This document shows positions 52,857-62,456 of a DNA stretch of 64,000 bases, in pieces. The notes beneath the pieces are model-generated. The model was not told the DNA's origin. It did no database searches and was given only the letters and a program-made list of their open reading frames with translations. The stretch's first letter is position 1; every line of letters starts with the position of its first letter. The stretch comes from Lentzea alba (GTDB lineage Bacteria; Actinomycetota; Actinomycetes; Mycobacteriales; Pseudonocardiaceae). The DNA lies in assembly GCF_011067745.1 (NCBI RefSeq), contig NZ_JAAMPJ010000002.1:1-64000 (forward strand), given 5' to 3'. The position numbers were made by a program, and so were the translations under genes.

Positions 52857-53263
52857 AGGCCGGGGCGGTTGGCCGCGTTGCGCGCCATCACGGCGCCCAC
52901 GGCCACCGCACCCGTCAGAGCACCACCGGCGAACATCAGCAGCCCGCGCCAGTCCTGCAACAGCAGGACCTGCCTGGGGATTCGGCCCGGTTCCAGGTAG
53001 CCGACGACCATCAGCGTGAGGAACCACACGATCAGCGGCAGCGCGGCGGTCAGCACCCGTTCGGACAGCTCGGCCGCCCACGACACCAGCAACGGGGTCG
53101 TGACGGCGGCCACCACGATCATGATCGGGAACGGGAAGTCGCCCAGCTTCGGCAGCAGTGTGCCGTCGAAGCGCAGGGGCAGGAACATCGTTTCCAGCAC
53201 GGCGAGCACTGCTGCCTCGACACACAGAAGCAGCAGCAGGAACACTCGCGCGCTACCGGTCAC
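52832..53263 (-). CDS. Four-helix membrane protein of unknown function
   Basis: A 143-residue protein with four predicted membrane helices (about 5-28, 46-65, 70-90, 108-128) and little loop sequence. A conserved-looking ALPLIVWFLTLMVVGYLEPGR segment precedes the last helix. GTG at 53263 overlaps the mshB stop (GTGA). The same arrangement, mshB followed by a small membrane protein gene, is found in mycobacteria. Function unknown. Confidence 0.75.
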   Translation of the reverse strand: MTGSARVFLLLLLCVEAAVLAVLETMFLPLRFDGTLLPKLGDFPFPIMIVVAAVTTPLLVSWAAELSERVLTAALPLIVWFLTLMVVGYLEPGRIPRQVLLLQDWRGLLMFAGGALTGAVAVGAVMARNAANRPGLYETAGTQ

Positions 53264-54090
53264 CCAAGTCCTCCGAACAAGTCCGTGGCGGCGCCTTCCG
53301 CCGAGCCCTTGGCCAGCACGTAGAACTCACCGCCGACCAGCGGCTGCGCGATGTTGTTCGACAGCGCGTACCCGTCGTCCCACACACTGACCTGCGTCGA
53401 GTGTGCCCGCAACGCGCGGCGTTTAGCCGTCAGGTGCTCGGACACGTCCACAACCGTTGTGATCTCTTCATCCGGCGTGACCGGCAGCTCGCCGGGCTCC
53501 GGCAGCCGGAACTGCTCCGGCACGTTCTCCAGCGCCTGCACACCGGCGTTCGTGGCGTCGCGGGACGTCACCGCGTAGAAGACCCGCTCGACCTCGGAGA
53601 CCTGGGCGCAGGCGGCCACGGTGATCTCGTGCGCGCGGATGTGGTCGGGGTGGCCGTAGCCGCCGAACGCGTCGTAGGTGACGACGACCTGAGGCTTCAC
53701 CTCGCGCAGGATCTCGACCAGCTGGCCGGTCTGCTCGTCGAGGGAGCCCTGGATGAACGCGCGCGCGTGCGCGTTGGACGGCACGTCGACCATGCCGGAG
53801 TCGCGCCAGCGGCCGATGCCACCGAGGAATCTGTGGTCCGTCACGCCGAGTGCGGCGCAGGCTGATCTCAGCTCGCCCACTCGGAATCCACCCAGCTGGT
53901 CGGCGGCGTCGGCGGCCAGGTGCGCCAGCGCGGGCGGGATGATCTCGCCCTCTTCCCCCAGCGTGCAGGTGACGACAGTGACGTGCGCGCCGGCCGAGGC
54001 GTAGCGCGCGATGGTGCCGCCGGTCCAGAGACTCTCGTCGTCCGGGTGGGCGTGCACGAAGAGCAACCGTGGTGGGGCAGTCAGCGTCAC
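53260..54090 (-). CDS. mshB: N-acetyl-1-D-myo-inositol-2-amino-2-deoxy-alpha-D-glucopyranoside deacetylase MshB
   Basis: A 276-residue LmbE-type zinc deacetylase. The metal site is visible: AHPDDE (His15, Asp18) and GYGHPDHIRAHE (His further on). It removes the acetyl group from GlcNAc-inositol in mycothiol synthesis, the actinobacterial counterpart of glutathione. ATG start. Presence of mshB shows that the host makes mycothiol and supports the actinobacterial assignment. Confidence 0.92.
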   Translation of the reverse strand: MTLTAPPRLLFVHAHPDDESLWTGGTIARYASAGAHVTVVTCTLGEEGEIIPPALAHLAADAADQLGGFRVGELRSACAALGVTDHRFLGGIGRWRDSGMVDVPSNAHARAFIQGSLDEQTGQLVEILREVKPQVVVTYDAFGGYGHPDHIRAHEITVAACAQVSEVERVFYAVTSRDATNAGVQALENVPEQFRLPEPGELPVTPDEEITTVVDVSEHLTAKRRALRAHSTQVSVWDDGYALSNNIAQPLVGGEFYVLAKGSAEGAATDLFGGLG

Positions 54091-54101
54091 TGAACCAGAG
54101 T

Positions 54102-54137
54102 AAAGGCCGCCCTCATCAGTTGATAAAGGCGGCCTTT
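54102..54137 (-). terminator. Intrinsic terminator of the oligopeptide ABC operon
   Basis: Inverted repeat AAAGGCCGCC (54102-54111) and GGCGGCCTTT (54128-54137) with a 16-nt loop, between the last operon gene and mshB. On the minus strand the stem ends in TTT followed by ACTC, so termination is plausible but the T-run is short. Confidence 0.65.
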
Positions 54138-54167
54138 GCTAAGGGTCTCATTTGGTCGGTGAAGCTT

Positions 54168-55160
54168 TTAAACCACCGAACGCTCCTCGGCGAAGTGGCA
54201 GGCGGACAACGTTCCTTCCGGCCCACCACGTCGTTCCAGCTTCGGTTCTTCGGTGGCGCAGATGTCCTGCGCCTTCCAGCACCGCGTGCGGAACCGGCAG
54301 CCCGACGGCGGGTTGACCGGCGACGGCACGTCACCCGTCAGCACGATCCGCTGACGCTTGCGCTCCTGCTTGGGATCCGGCATCGGCACCGCGGACAGCA
54401 ACGCCTGCGTGTACGGGTGCATCGGCTTGGTGTAGATGGCTTCCCGCTCGCCCATCTCGATGATCTTGCCGAGGTACATCACCGCGACGCGATCCGAGAT
54501 GTGCCGCACCACCGAGAGGTCGTGCGCGACGAACAGGTAGGCCAGCCCGAGCCGTTCCTGCAGCTCCTCCAACAGGTTCACGACACCGGCCTGCACCGAG
54601 ACGTCCAAAGCGGACACGGGCTCGTCCAGCACCAGGAACCGCGGGTTCAGCGCCAGCGCGCGGGCGATGCCGATGCGCTGCCGCTGACCGCCGGAGAACT
54701 CGTGCGCGTACCGGCCGCGGTGCTCGGGGTTGAGCCCCACGAGCTCCATCAGCTCGTTGACCCGCCGCTGCACGCCACCCTCGACACCGTGGATCACCAA
54801 AGGTTCCGCGATGATGTCGTTGACCTGCCACTTGGGGTTCAGCGACGCGTACGGGTCCTGGAAGACGATCTGGATGTCCTTGCGCAGCGGCCGCAACTGC
54901 TTGCTGCTCATGGAGGTGAGCTCACGGCCCTCGAACTTCACCGAGCCCGAGGTCGGCTTGTGCAGCTGCAGGATCGCGCGGCCGGTCGTGGACTTGCCGC
55001 AACCGGACTCGCCGACCAGGCCGAGCGTCTCGCCGGGGTGCAGCGTGAACGACACCCCGGACACGGCCTGAACCGTGCCGATGTTGCGCGGGATGATTCC
55101 CTTGCCCCGCACGGGGAACTCCTTGACGAGGTCGGTGACCTCGAGCAGTGGCGCGGTCAC
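54168..55160 (-). CDS. oppF: Oligopeptide/dipeptide ABC importer ATP-binding protein (OppF type)
   Basis: A 330-residue ATPase. Walker [11 protein letters not shown]-loop [13 protein letters not shown], signature [15 protein letters not shown] and Walker [13 protein letters not shown] are present; the C-terminus carries the Cys motif [12 protein letters not shown] of an OppF/DppF iron-sulfur-binding tail. GTG at 55160 overlaps the oppD stop (GTGA). The longer reading frame upstream belongs to oppD's alternative frame. Last gene of the operon. Confidence 0.9.
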   Translation of the reverse strand: MTAPLLEVTDLVKEFPVRGKGIIPRNIGTVQAVSGVSFTLHPGETLGLVGESGCGKSTTGRAILQLHKPTSGSVKFEGRELTSMSSKQLRPLRKDIQIVFQDPYASLNPKWQVNDIIAEPLVIHGVEGGVQRRVNELMELVGLNPEHRGRYAHEFSGGQRQRIGIARALALNPRFLVLDEPVSALDVSVQAGVVNLLEELQERLGLAYLFVAHDLSVVRHISDRVAVMYLGKIIEMGEREAIYTKPMHPYTQALLSAVPMPDPKQERKRQRIVLTGDVPSPVNPPSGCRFRTRCWKAQDICATEEPKLERRGGPEGTLSACHFAEERSVV

Positions 55161-56329
55161 TTCGCCTCCTCGTCCTTCAGATCCGTGATCAACGATCCGT
55201 GCACGGCGGTCACCTCGAGCGACTCGTCGGGGTTGGCCGCGGCGAACACCGCGGGGTTCTCCACCGTGCCGATCTCGTCGTGCAGGAACAACCTCTGCGA
55301 GTGGTCGATCGTCGCCAGGTGCTCCCAGCGGTGGCACCGCGTCGTGTGGTTCGCGGAGCCGGCCTCCTCCAGCAGCGGCTCCCACTCGTGGCACACGTCG
55401 GTGACGAGCGGGCAGCGCGGGGAGAACGAGCAACCGGTCGGCAGGTTCACCAGCGACGGCGGCGCGCCCTTGATCGGGGTGAGCCGCTTGCCGAGCGTGG
55501 CCGGGTTCGGGACCGAACCCAGAAGCCCGACGGTGTAAGGCATCCGCGGCCGTTCGAAGACGTCGTCGACGGGGCCGGACTCGACCACCGTGCCGCCGTA
55601 CATCACCTGCACGCGGTTGACCATGCCCGCGACCACGCCGAGGTCGTGCGTGATCATGACGATCGCCGCGTCGGTCTCGGTCTGGATGCGCAGCATGGTG
55701 TCGAGGATCTGGGCCTGCACCGTCACGTCGAGCGCGGTGGTCGGCTCGTCGGCGATGATCACGCTGGGGTCGTTGATGATCGCCATCGCGATGACCACGC
55801 GCTGCCGCATGCCGCCGGAGAACTCGTGCGGGTACTGGCCCGCGCGCTTGTCCGGCTGCGGGATGCCGACCAGTTCCAGGGACTCGACCGCCTTGGCCCA
55901 CGCCGCCTTCTTGGAGACGTTGTGGTGCGCGCGATAGGTCTCGGCGAGCTGCCACCCGACGGTGTAGACGGGGTTCAGCGACGTCATCGGGTCCTGGAAG
56001 ATCATCGAGATGTGCTTGCTGCGGAACGGCTGCATCTGCTTGTAGGTGCGGCCGTTCAGCTCCTCGCCGCGGTAGCGGATGGAGCCCTCGATGATCGCGT
56101 TCTTGGGCAGCAGGCCCATGATCGCCATGGACGACACCGACTTGCCGGAGCCCGACTCGCCCACGATGCCCAGCACGTCGCCGGCGTTGAGGTCGAACGA
56201 GACGTTGCGCACGGCGCGGACGTCGCCGTCGTCGGTCGGGAAGGTGACCGACAGGTCCTTGACCGAGAGCAGCGGTGCGGTGGTACCGGAGGGCAGGAAG
56301 TCCTCCGACAGTTCGGAAACACTGGTCAT
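55157..56329 (-). CDS. oppD: Oligopeptide/dipeptide ABC importer ATP-binding protein (OppD type)
   Basis: A 390-residue ATPase with Walker [11 protein letters not shown]-loop [18 protein letters not shown], signature [15 protein letters not shown] and Walker [13 protein letters not shown]. The Cys-rich tail [14 protein letters not shown] is present. It is about 50 residues longer than usual because of a C-terminal extension rich in acidic and hydrophobic residues after residue 335. ATG shares a base with the oppC stop. With OppF it forms the ATPase heterodimer. Confidence 0.9.
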   Translation of the reverse strand: MTSVSELSEDFLPSGTTAPLLSVKDLSVTFPTDDGDVRAVRNVSFDLNAGDVLGIVGESGSGKSVSSMAIMGLLPKNAIIEGSIRYRGEELNGRTYKQMQPFRSKHISMIFQDPMTSLNPVYTVGWQLAETYRAHHNVSKKAAWAKAVESLELVGIPQPDKRAGQYPHEFSGGMRQRVVIAMAIINDPSVIIADEPTTALDVTVQAQILDTMLRIQTETDAAIVMITHDLGVVAGMVNRVQVMYGGTVVESGPVDDVFERPRMPYTVGLLGSVPNPATLGKRLTPIKGAPPSLVNLPTGCSFSPRCPLVTDVCHEWEPLLEEAGSANHTTRCHRWEHLATIDHSQRLFLHDEIGTVENPAVFAAANPDESLEVTAVHGSLITDLKDEEAK

Positions 56330-57261
56330 CAGGCACGCACCTTCGTCTGCCTCGGGTCGAACGCGTCGCGCAGGCCGTCACCGATGAAGTTGACGGCCAG
56401 GGAGAGCGCCACCAGCACGATGAACGGACCCCAGAACAGCCACGGCCGGTTCAGGAACTGGCCGTAGTTCTCCAGCACGATCACGCCCAGCGAAGTGTCG
56501 GGAGGCTGAACTCCCAGGCCCAGGAACGAAAGCGCGGCCTCGGTCAGCACCGCGGTCGCGACCGCCAGCGTGGCGTTGACGGTGATGCTGCCGATCATGT
56601 TCGGCACCAGGTGCCTGAAGATGATGCGCGGCGTGGTGGCGCCGCAGGCCCGCGCCGCCTCGATGAACTCCCGCTGTGCCAAGGAAAGCGTCTCACCGCG
56701 GGTGATGCGGGCGATCTGCATCCAGGCGAACGCGGCGAGCACCAGTGCGACGACGTACCAGCTGCCGGAGAAGCCCTTCACCACGATCGCGGCGACCGCG
56801 ATCTGCGGGATGATCAGCAGCAGGTCGACCAGGCGCATCAGCGCCGTGTCCACGAAGCCGCGCAGATATCCCGCCAGCGCACCGAAAACCACGCCGATCG
56901 CGGTCGCGAGCGCGGCCACGATCAACGCGATCTGCAGCGAGTAGCCGGTGCCACGCATGAGCAGCGCCAGCATGTCCTTGCCGACCTGGGTGGTGCCGAG
57001 CGGGTGCGTACCGCTCATCGGCTGGTAGGACTTGCTGGACACGTCCTCGAAGTCGTAGGTCCAGATGAACGGTCCGAGGAACGCGAACAGCACGAGGAAG
57101 ACGAAGACGCCGAAGCTCACCATCGCGAGCCGGTGGCGCAGGAAACGCCGCAGGACGAGCTGGCCCTGCGTGCGGGTCTTGGTGGCGTCGAACTCGTGGG
57201 AACCGGACTCGGGAGCGCTGCTCACCACGCCGCCCTCGGACGCCAAGTTGATGTTAGCCAA
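56329..57261 (-). CDS. oppC: Oligopeptide/dipeptide ABC importer permease (OppC type)
   Basis: A 310-residue permease with an N-terminal membrane helix, then five more, and the EAA loop [24 protein letters not shown] start at 57261 gives an 8-nt overlap with oppB. Alternatives are two adjacent GTG codons at 57228 and 57225, preceded by GAGGGCGG, which would remove 11-12 residues. The NxxGDxLRDAFDP C-terminus is typical of OppC/DppC. Confidence 0.87.
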   Translation of the reverse strand: MANINLASEGGVVSSAPESGSHEFDATKTRTQGQLVLRRFLRHRLAMVSFGVFVFLVLFAFLGPFIWTYDFEDVSSKSYQPMSGTHPLGTTQVGKDMLALLMRGTGYSLQIALIVAALATAIGVVFGALAGYLRGFVDTALMRLVDLLLIIPQIAVAAIVVKGFSGSWYVVALVLAAFAWMQIARITRGETLSLAQREFIEAARACGATTPRIIFRHLVPNMIGSITVNATLAVATAVLTEAALSFLGLGVQPPDTSLGVIVLENYGQFLNRPWLFWGPFIVLVALSLAVNFIGDGLRDAFDPRQTKVRA

Positions 57262-58252
57262 GGCGAATCCTAGGGTCGAGGATGCCGTACACGACGTCGG
57301 CGATCAGGTTGAACAGCACGATCAGGGTCGCGGTGACGGCGAGCCAGCCCATCAGCATCGGCGGGTCGAACTGCCGCACGGAACTCACCAGCAGCGTGCC
57401 CATGCCGGCCCAGCCGAACACGGTTTCCGTGATGATCGCACCGGACAGCACGGCGCCGAAGTTCAGCGAGAACAACGTGGCGACGGGGATGAGCGCGTTG
57501 CGGAACGCGTGCTTGAAGATCACGCGCCCCTGCGAGATGCCCTTCGCCCGTGCGGTGCGCACGAAGTCCGAGTGCAGGATCTCCAGCATGGAGGCGCGCT
57601 CGAACCGGCTGTACGCGGCGAAGCTGATCAGCATCAGCGCGATCGTCGGCAGCAGGAACGTGCCGGTGTACTTGAAGATCACCTCGCCGAAGCTGCCGGT
57701 GAACCCACCCGGCCGCGGACCCGCGGTGGTGAGCCAGCGGTCCAGCCCCATCGACTCCAGGACGTTGTTGAACTGGATGCCGTAGTTCTTCACGATGACC
57801 GCGACGCAGAAGATCGGCATCGAGAACATCAGGAACGCGGTGCTGGTGGCGAGGTAGTCGAAGATCGAGTACTGGCGCACGGCGGCGAGCACGCCGACCG
57901 AGACACCCAGTGTGAGAGCGAGGAGTTCGGCGCCGATGACGAGCCGTCCGGTGGTCCACAGCGCGTCCGTGACGGCGGGGAAGACGGCGGTCTTGGCCTG
58001 GCCGAGCGCGATGCTCTGGCCCCAGTCACCGGACAGGAAGTCGGTGAGCCAGTTCCAGTAACGAACGACGACGGGCTTGTCCAGACCGAGGGAGACCTCG
58101 GCGGCCTTGAGGTCGGCTTCGGTGACACCGGGCCGGAATCGCATTTCCGCCAAGGGGTTTCCGGCGGAGGCGACGAGGACGTAACAGGCGAAGCTGCCGA
58201 TCAGCAGGATGGGTATGGAGATCAGCAGGCGCCGGATGATGTAGCGGATCAC
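57254..58252 (-). CDS. oppB: Oligopeptide/dipeptide ABC importer permease (OppB type)
   Basis: A 332-residue permease with six membrane segments; the usual OppB N-terminus VIRYIIRRLLISIPILL and EAA-like loop VRTARAKGISQGRVIFKHAF are visible. A long periplasmic loop after the first helix is normal for OppB. GTG at 58252 has AGGAG 7 nt upstream and gives this start; an in-frame GTG further up lacks one. A stem-loop separates it from the binding-protein gene. Confidence 0.88.
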   Translation of the reverse strand: MIRYIIRRLLISIPILLIGSFACYVLVASAGNPLAEMRFRPGVTEADLKAAEVSLGLDKPVVVRYWNWLTDFLSGDWGQSIALGQAKTAVFPAVTDALWTTGRLVIGAELLALTLGVSVGVLAAVRQYSIFDYLATSTAFLMFSMPIFCVAVIVKNYGIQFNNVLESMGLDRWLTTAGPRPGGFTGSFGEVIFKYTGTFLLPTIALMLISFAAYSRFERASMLEILHSDFVRTARAKGISQGRVIFKHAFRNALIPVATLFSLNFGAVLSGAIITETVFGWAGMGTLLVSSVRQFDPPMLMGWLAVTATLIVLFNLIADVVYGILDPRIRLG

Positions 58253-58280
58253 GGGCGGGCTCCTAGGGGGCAACCCGGCT

Positions 58281-58315
58281 CGGGCGGGGCCGGACTCGTG
58301 GTCCGGCCCCGCCCG
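58281..58315 (-). terminator. Intra-operon stem-loop between binding protein and permease genes
   Basis: CGGGCGGGGCCGGAC (58281-58295) and GTCCGGCCCCGCCCG (58301-58315) pair perfectly over 15 bp with a 5-nt loop. There is no T-run. In ABC operons such a structure often protects the upstream binding-protein mRNA or partly stops transcription so that the binding protein is made in excess. Confidence 0.7.
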
Positions 58316-58346
58316 GTCAGGCGTTGCGCACTTCAGCTATGGCGAT

Positions 58347-60125
58347 TTACTTGGTCTGCCACTCGTTGGCGTCCCACAGTGCGCCGTAGTAGCTCTGGAA
58401 GTACACGCGGTCGAGACCCTTGAATGCCCACATGTTCGGCATCTGGAACAGCGGCAGCGAACCGTAGGAGTTCGCGACTGCCTCGTCCGCCTGCTGGAAG
58501 TACTTGAGCGAGTCCGCGATCGACGTCTGCGACACGGCCTGCTTGAGGGCCTCGTCCGCCGCCGGAACGCTCAGGTTGCCCCAGTTCTGGCCACCACCGG
58601 TCTCGTAGATCGACTTCTTGTCGCTCTTGAGCGGACCGCCGGTCCACGCGAACAGCGCCACGTCGTAGTCGCCGTTGCTCACGCGCTCGTCGAGGAAGTT
58701 CGCGTCGGTGTCGTCCTTGACCTCGATGCCCGCTTCCTTGCACTGGCCCTGGATCAGCTCGACGGTCTGCTTGCGCCGCGGGATGTCGGTGTGGCTGATC
58801 CGGAAGGAGGCACGCACGCCGTCCTTCGCGAACACGCCGTCGGCACCCTGCGTCCAGCCCGCGTCGCCCAGGATCTTCTTCGCGGCGGCCGGGTCACCCT
58901 TGGCCTTGTCCGCGTAGACGTCCTTGTAGCCCTCGTCCTTCGGGAAGAAGATCAGGCTGCCGAGCGGCTTGGCGTCGGACTGCACCTCGGTGATGAGCTT
59001 GTCGATGATGTCCTGGCGCTTGACGCACATGAAGAAGGCCTTGCGGATCTCTTCCTTCGCCAGCACCGGGTTCTTGAACTGGATGTCGAGGTGCTCGAAC
59101 GCCAGGCCGGAGGCCGCGCCGAACGTGACGCCCTGGGCGCTCAGGCCCTTGAGCCGCGTCGCCGCGTTCGCGTCGGGCTGGGCCATGGAGTTGACGGCGA
59201 CCTCACCGTTCTCCAGCGCCTGCGCCTGCGCGACGGGGTCCGAGACCGCCTTCAGGACGATCTTCTCGGGACCGCCGGGCCTGCCGATCCACTTGGGGTT
59301 GCGCTCCAGCGTGACCGACTGGTTCGGCTCGAAGCCGGTCAGCACGTAGGGGCCCGCACCCGGCATGAGCTCCTTGGTGAAGCCGTTCCACTTCTCGTTC
59401 CAGAAGTCGGCTGCCTTCTGGATGTCGGCGGCCGGGCTGTCCTTGGTCAGCTTGGTGACGTCGGCGATGCCGGTCTGCTTCTCGAGGATGTGCGCGGGAA
59501 GCACGTCGTTGTTGAACATACCGATGTAGTCCGGGTAGGGCCCGGAGAACGTGCCGACGAAGGTCTGGTCGTCCTTGCACTGACCGGTCATCAGGTCGTA
59601 CCCGGTGGGAGCGGCGGGCTTGAAGAACTTGCCGCCGTCGGCCTTCTTCGCCGAGTTGCTCTGCGTGAACCACGCCATGTACAGGTCGTCGCAGTCCCAG
59701 GCCTCGCCGTCGGACCAGCTGACGCCCTTCTTCAGCTTCCACGTGACGACCTGCGGAGACTTCGAGGTGACCTCGATGCTCTCCATGACGTCCTTGTTCA
59801 GGCTGTACTTGTTGTTGCCGTTCAGGATGTTGACACCCGGCTGCACGAGCACCAGCGCGAACGTGTTGTAGGACTGGTTCGCGTCCTCGGTCGCGTTGTT
59901 GTACGAGGTGAACGGCTTGTCCGTCGTCACGACGATCTGACCGCTCTGCTTCGTCTCCGGCGCGGTGTAGCCGTCCGCGGACTCGCCGCGCGCCACAGCC
60001 ATCTCCGCGATGGTGGCGTCGCCACCGTTCGCGTCGTTGTTCCCGCCACCGCCACCACAGGCACCCAGCACGAGAGACGCGCTGGCGACCAGCGCGATCG
60101 CCGGAAGTGCTTTGGTTCTCCTCAT
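58347..60125 (-). CDS. oppA: Oligopeptide/peptide ABC importer substrate-binding lipoprotein
   Basis: A 592-residue family-5 extracellular binding protein. The signal peptide (RRTKALPAIALVASASLVLG) ends in lipobox GACG; a Gly/Asn linker follows. The family-5 domain shows VVTWKLKKGVSWSDGEAWDC near residue 130 and a C-terminal LPLFQMPNMWAFK. ATG at 60125 is chosen; a GTG six bases upstream also has the GGAGGG site. First gene of the operon and the likely dominant product. Peptide specificity cannot be predicted. Confidence 0.88.
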   Translation of the reverse strand: MRRTKALPAIALVASASLVLGACGGGGGNNDANGGDATIAEMAVARGESADGYTAPETKQSGQIVVTTDKPFTSYNNATEDANQSYNTFALVLVQPGVNILNGNNKYSLNKDVMESIEVTSKSPQVVTWKLKKGVSWSDGEAWDCDDLYMAWFTQSNSAKKADGGKFFKPAAPTGYDLMTGQCKDDQTFVGTFSGPYPDYIGMFNNDVLPAHILEKQTGIADVTKLTKDSPAADIQKAADFWNEKWNGFTKELMPGAGPYVLTGFEPNQSVTLERNPKWIGRPGGPEKIVLKAVSDPVAQAQALENGEVAVNSMAQPDANAATRLKGLSAQGVTFGAASGLAFEHLDIQFKNPVLAKEEIRKAFFMCVKRQDIIDKLITEVQSDAKPLGSLIFFPKDEGYKDVYADKAKGDPAAAKKILGDAGWTQGADGVFAKDGVRASFRISHTDIPRRKQTVELIQGQCKEAGIEVKDDTDANFLDERVSNGDYDVALFAWTGGPLKSDKKSIYETGGGQNWGNLSVPAADEALKQAVSQTSIADSLKYFQQADEAVANSYGSLPLFQMPNMWAFKGLDRVYFQSYYGALWDANEWQTK

Positions 60126-60336
60126 CGACACGTGCCCTCCTAGCACCGGGCGGCCGTGACCTGGTCGGTCGGCACACCCATAACCGTGATGTGCCATCCG
60201 CGCCCCGAACCGGCACATCGTGGGCAGCACGGTAAGAACCCGCCGAGGGAGCGGTCACTACCTGGGAGGGCGATCGTGACCCAAAGGAAACACCTTGTAG
60301 CGCGCCGCAATGGCCCGATTACCGGGCGAAAGCGTT

Positions 60337-60365
60337 CGTTAACCGGGCGCTTGAAATTCTGTCAA
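60337..60365 (-). promoter_or_regulatory. Sigma-70 promoter of the oligopeptide importer operon
   Basis: On the minus strand a perfect -35 box TTGACA (60360-60365) is followed by TTAACG/TAACGA after 17-18 bp. It lies about 210 bp before the binding-protein start, leaving a leader of roughly 200 nt. The 60126-60426 region contains no supported gene. Confidence 0.55.
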
Positions 60366-60426
60366 CAAGGGCGGCCGAACGTACCAACGCCGCAACGGCG
60401 CTGGCAACTGGTTTTCCGGCCCGCCA

Positions 60427-62091
60427 CTACTTGTCGCGACGCCGCCATTCGGGTGCTCCGCTGAGCACGCCGGCCAGCGGCGCACCGGCGTCGACCCCGG
60501 AAACCGTTGGCAACACACCAAGAAGATCCACTACCTGGAACAACGGCAACGCCACCGCCTGGGCCTGGATCTGCGGCTCGATGCGGGCAAGCGCGTCGCT
60601 GAGCAGAACCTTGCCGTTCAGCGCGGCGTCGATGTCCGACTGGATCGCCGGATCGCAGAACCCGGCCGGGTTCTGCGGGCTGGGGGTCGCCCCGTCCGGA
60701 GCGTCACCGACACAGCCGTAAGCGCTCGCCAGCCCCGCCGCCGAGTCACCGGCGTCGACCCGCGGCACCACCGCGAGGTCGATGTCCTTCTCGAGGAGCT
60801 GCTTGCTGAAGAGGTCCTCGGCGTTCGGCGTGACGACCTCCGCCTGGATGCCCCGCTCGGCCAGCTGCGCCTTCATCCGGTTCGCGATGACGACGTACGG
60901 CTCGACCTTCTCGGGCGCGGCGATCCGGAGCTTGAGCGCCTTGCCGCCCTTCTCCCAAGACCCCTGCGCGTTCTTGGCGTAGCCCACCTCGGTGAGGAGC
61001 TGGTCGCTGACCGCCGCGTTGAGCGTGTTGCCCGTGATCGTCGCCTGGTAACCGGTGCGGCTCGGCGGCACGACGTACGAATCGGCCCGGAACTGCGCAC
61101 TCGGCCCGCTCTGGGTGCCGGACGCGATCAGCGCGTCCCGGTCGAGGGCGGCCACGATCGCCTTCCTCGTCTTGACGTCCTTGAGCTGTTCGCTGACGGG
61201 CCGCAGCAGCACCTGCGCGACCTCGTTGCGCGGCACGGGTTTCGTGGTCAGGTCCTGAATCGCCTTGAGCAGGTTGACATCCGAGGCGTCCGCCCGCAGC
61301 AGCGCCGCCTGGTTGTCCCCTTTGGACAGTGACTCGGCCATCGCGGTGTGCGTGGCCCTGCGGATCACCACGCGGTCGAGCGTCGTCGGCACCTCCCAGT
61401 ACCGGTCGCTGCGTTCGAGGATCACCTCACCGCGCGGCTCGTCCAGGCTGCGCACCGCGAACGGCCCCGCGGTGGCCGGGAAGTTGCTGCTGAGCACGTT
61501 CGACCACGTACCGGGCGCGTCCTTGAGCAGGTGCGCCGGCAACAGGTTCGCGAACAGGCTCCGCCAGCCCGGGAACGGCTTGCCGAACGCGACCTCGACG
61601 ACCTTGCCGCCCTCGCGCGCGCTGATGTTGTTGATGAGCCGGTAACCCGCCGGATCCACCACGCCGGGTTCGCTCCGCATACGCTGCCAGAGGTAGTAGA
61701 AGTCCTCTGCGGCGATCGGAGCGCTGTCCGACCAGCTGGCGTCCTTGCGGATCGTGTACGTGACGGTGAACGGCTCGGCCTTGGTGACCTTCGCGCTCAC
61801 CATGAGGTTCCGGTCGAGCTGCGGCGTGCCGTCCGCCCCCGCGCGGAAAGCGCTGGGCAGCAGGAGCGAACTCAGCGCGGTCGTGATGGGGCTCTGGGCC
61901 GCCAACGAGTGCGGGTTGTAACCGCCCGCCACGTCGTCCACGCCCACCACGATCTCGGTCACCTTGGGCCCGGTCGTGGTGATGACCGGCGCCTCGGACT
62001 TGGGGACGAGGGGCGGAGGTGGCGCGTTCGTGCACGCTGCGGCTGTGCCGCACAGGATGGCGGCAGCCAGCACTCCCCCGAGTCGCCTCAT
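60427..62091 (-). CDS. lpqW: LpqW-like family-5 solute-binding lipoprotein
   Basis: A 554-residue lipoprotein related to peptide-binding proteins. The signal core GGVLAAAILCGTAAAC and a Pro-rich linker (NAPPPPLVPKSEAP) are followed by the family-5 fold (YTIRKDASWSDSAPIAAEDF). Its place directly downstream of typA is that of lpqW (Rv1166), which in mycobacteria controls the balance of PIM/LAM mannoglycan synthesis and is not part of a transporter. No permease genes are attached here. ATG at 62091 has GTGAGG upstream. Confidence 0.8.
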   Translation of the reverse strand: MRRLGGVLAAAILCGTAAACTNAPPPPLVPKSEAPVITTTGPKVTEIVVGVDDVAGGYNPHSLAAQSPITTALSSLLLPSAFRAGADGTPQLDRNLMVSAKVTKAEPFTVTYTIRKDASWSDSAPIAAEDFYYLWQRMRSEPGVVDPAGYRLINNISAREGGKVVEVAFGKPFPGWRSLFANLLPAHLLKDAPGTWSNVLSSNFPATAGPFAVRSLDEPRGEVILERSDRYWEVPTTLDRVVIRRATHTAMAESLSKGDNQAALLRADASDVNLLKAIQDLTTKPVPRNEVAQVLLRPVSEQLKDVKTRKAIVAALDRDALIASGTQSGPSAQFRADSYVVPPSRTGYQATITGNTLNAAVSDQLLTEVGYAKNAQGSWEKGGKALKLRIAAPEKVEPYVVIANRMKAQLAERGIQAEVVTPNAEDLFSKQLLEKDIDLAVVPRVDAGDSAAGLASAYGCVGDAPDGATPSPQNPAGFCDPAIQSDIDAALNGKVLLSDALARIEPQIQAQAVALPLFQVVDLLGVLPTVSGVDAGAPLAGVLSGAPEWRRRDK

Positions 62092-62295
62092 GGTCCTCAC
62101 ATTGCCAGAAGGATGGTGGTGGCGTTCGAGCAACCCAGGTTTTGTCACCCGCGCCACTAGAGGGACGTACCGGGGTGGCGGCGGGTTGCCCGCACGGTGG
62201 GTAGTACGGCTCACCTGGTCGAGTGGTTCGGGGCTGGGGTCGGCTGATTTCGACCGGCTGAAACTGATCGGCGCCCCGCCGTCTGGCCCGCCGAG

Positions 62296-62354
62296 ATCTT
62301 GATGAGGGGAGCTTTCCCAAACCTCAGGTTTAGGAAAGCTCCCCTCATCAAGAT
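62296..62354. terminator. 59-bp near-perfect palindrome, bidirectional terminator type
   Basis: Arms ATCTTGATGAGGGGAGCTTT (62296-62315) onward and their complement ending at 62354 pair over 29 bp with a single mismatch and a 1-nt centre. It lies in the 365-bp region between the lpqW start and the typA stop, both on the minus strand. Nothing else is encoded here except the smaller hairpin at 62392. A strong transcription stop is likely; recurrence of the AGGGGAGCTTTCC type in other intergenic regions would show a repeat family. Confidence 0.75.
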
Positions 62355-62391
62355 GAGGTCACGCCATCAACGCCCGCCCGGACACGACGAA

Positions 62392-62420
62392 GGGCGGCCA
62401 GGCCATCGGCCCGGCCGCCC
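62392..62420 (-). terminator. GC-rich hairpin behind typA
   Basis: GGGCGGCC-A-GGCC and GGCC-C-GGCCGCCC pair over 12 bp with one A-C mismatch and a 3-nt loop, 37 bp past the typA stop. No T-run. With the long palindrome it forms a tandem terminator. Confidence 0.55.
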
Positions 62421-62456
62421 CTGTCAGGCGTTACGTCAGCGGCGACGCTGGGTGGG

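Noticed and set aside
54168..56381. A 737-codon frame that might suggest a fused OppD-OppF ATPase
   Set aside because: The first 400 codons are an out-of-frame reading of oppD without motifs; the GTGA overlap at 55157-55160 separates the two genes.
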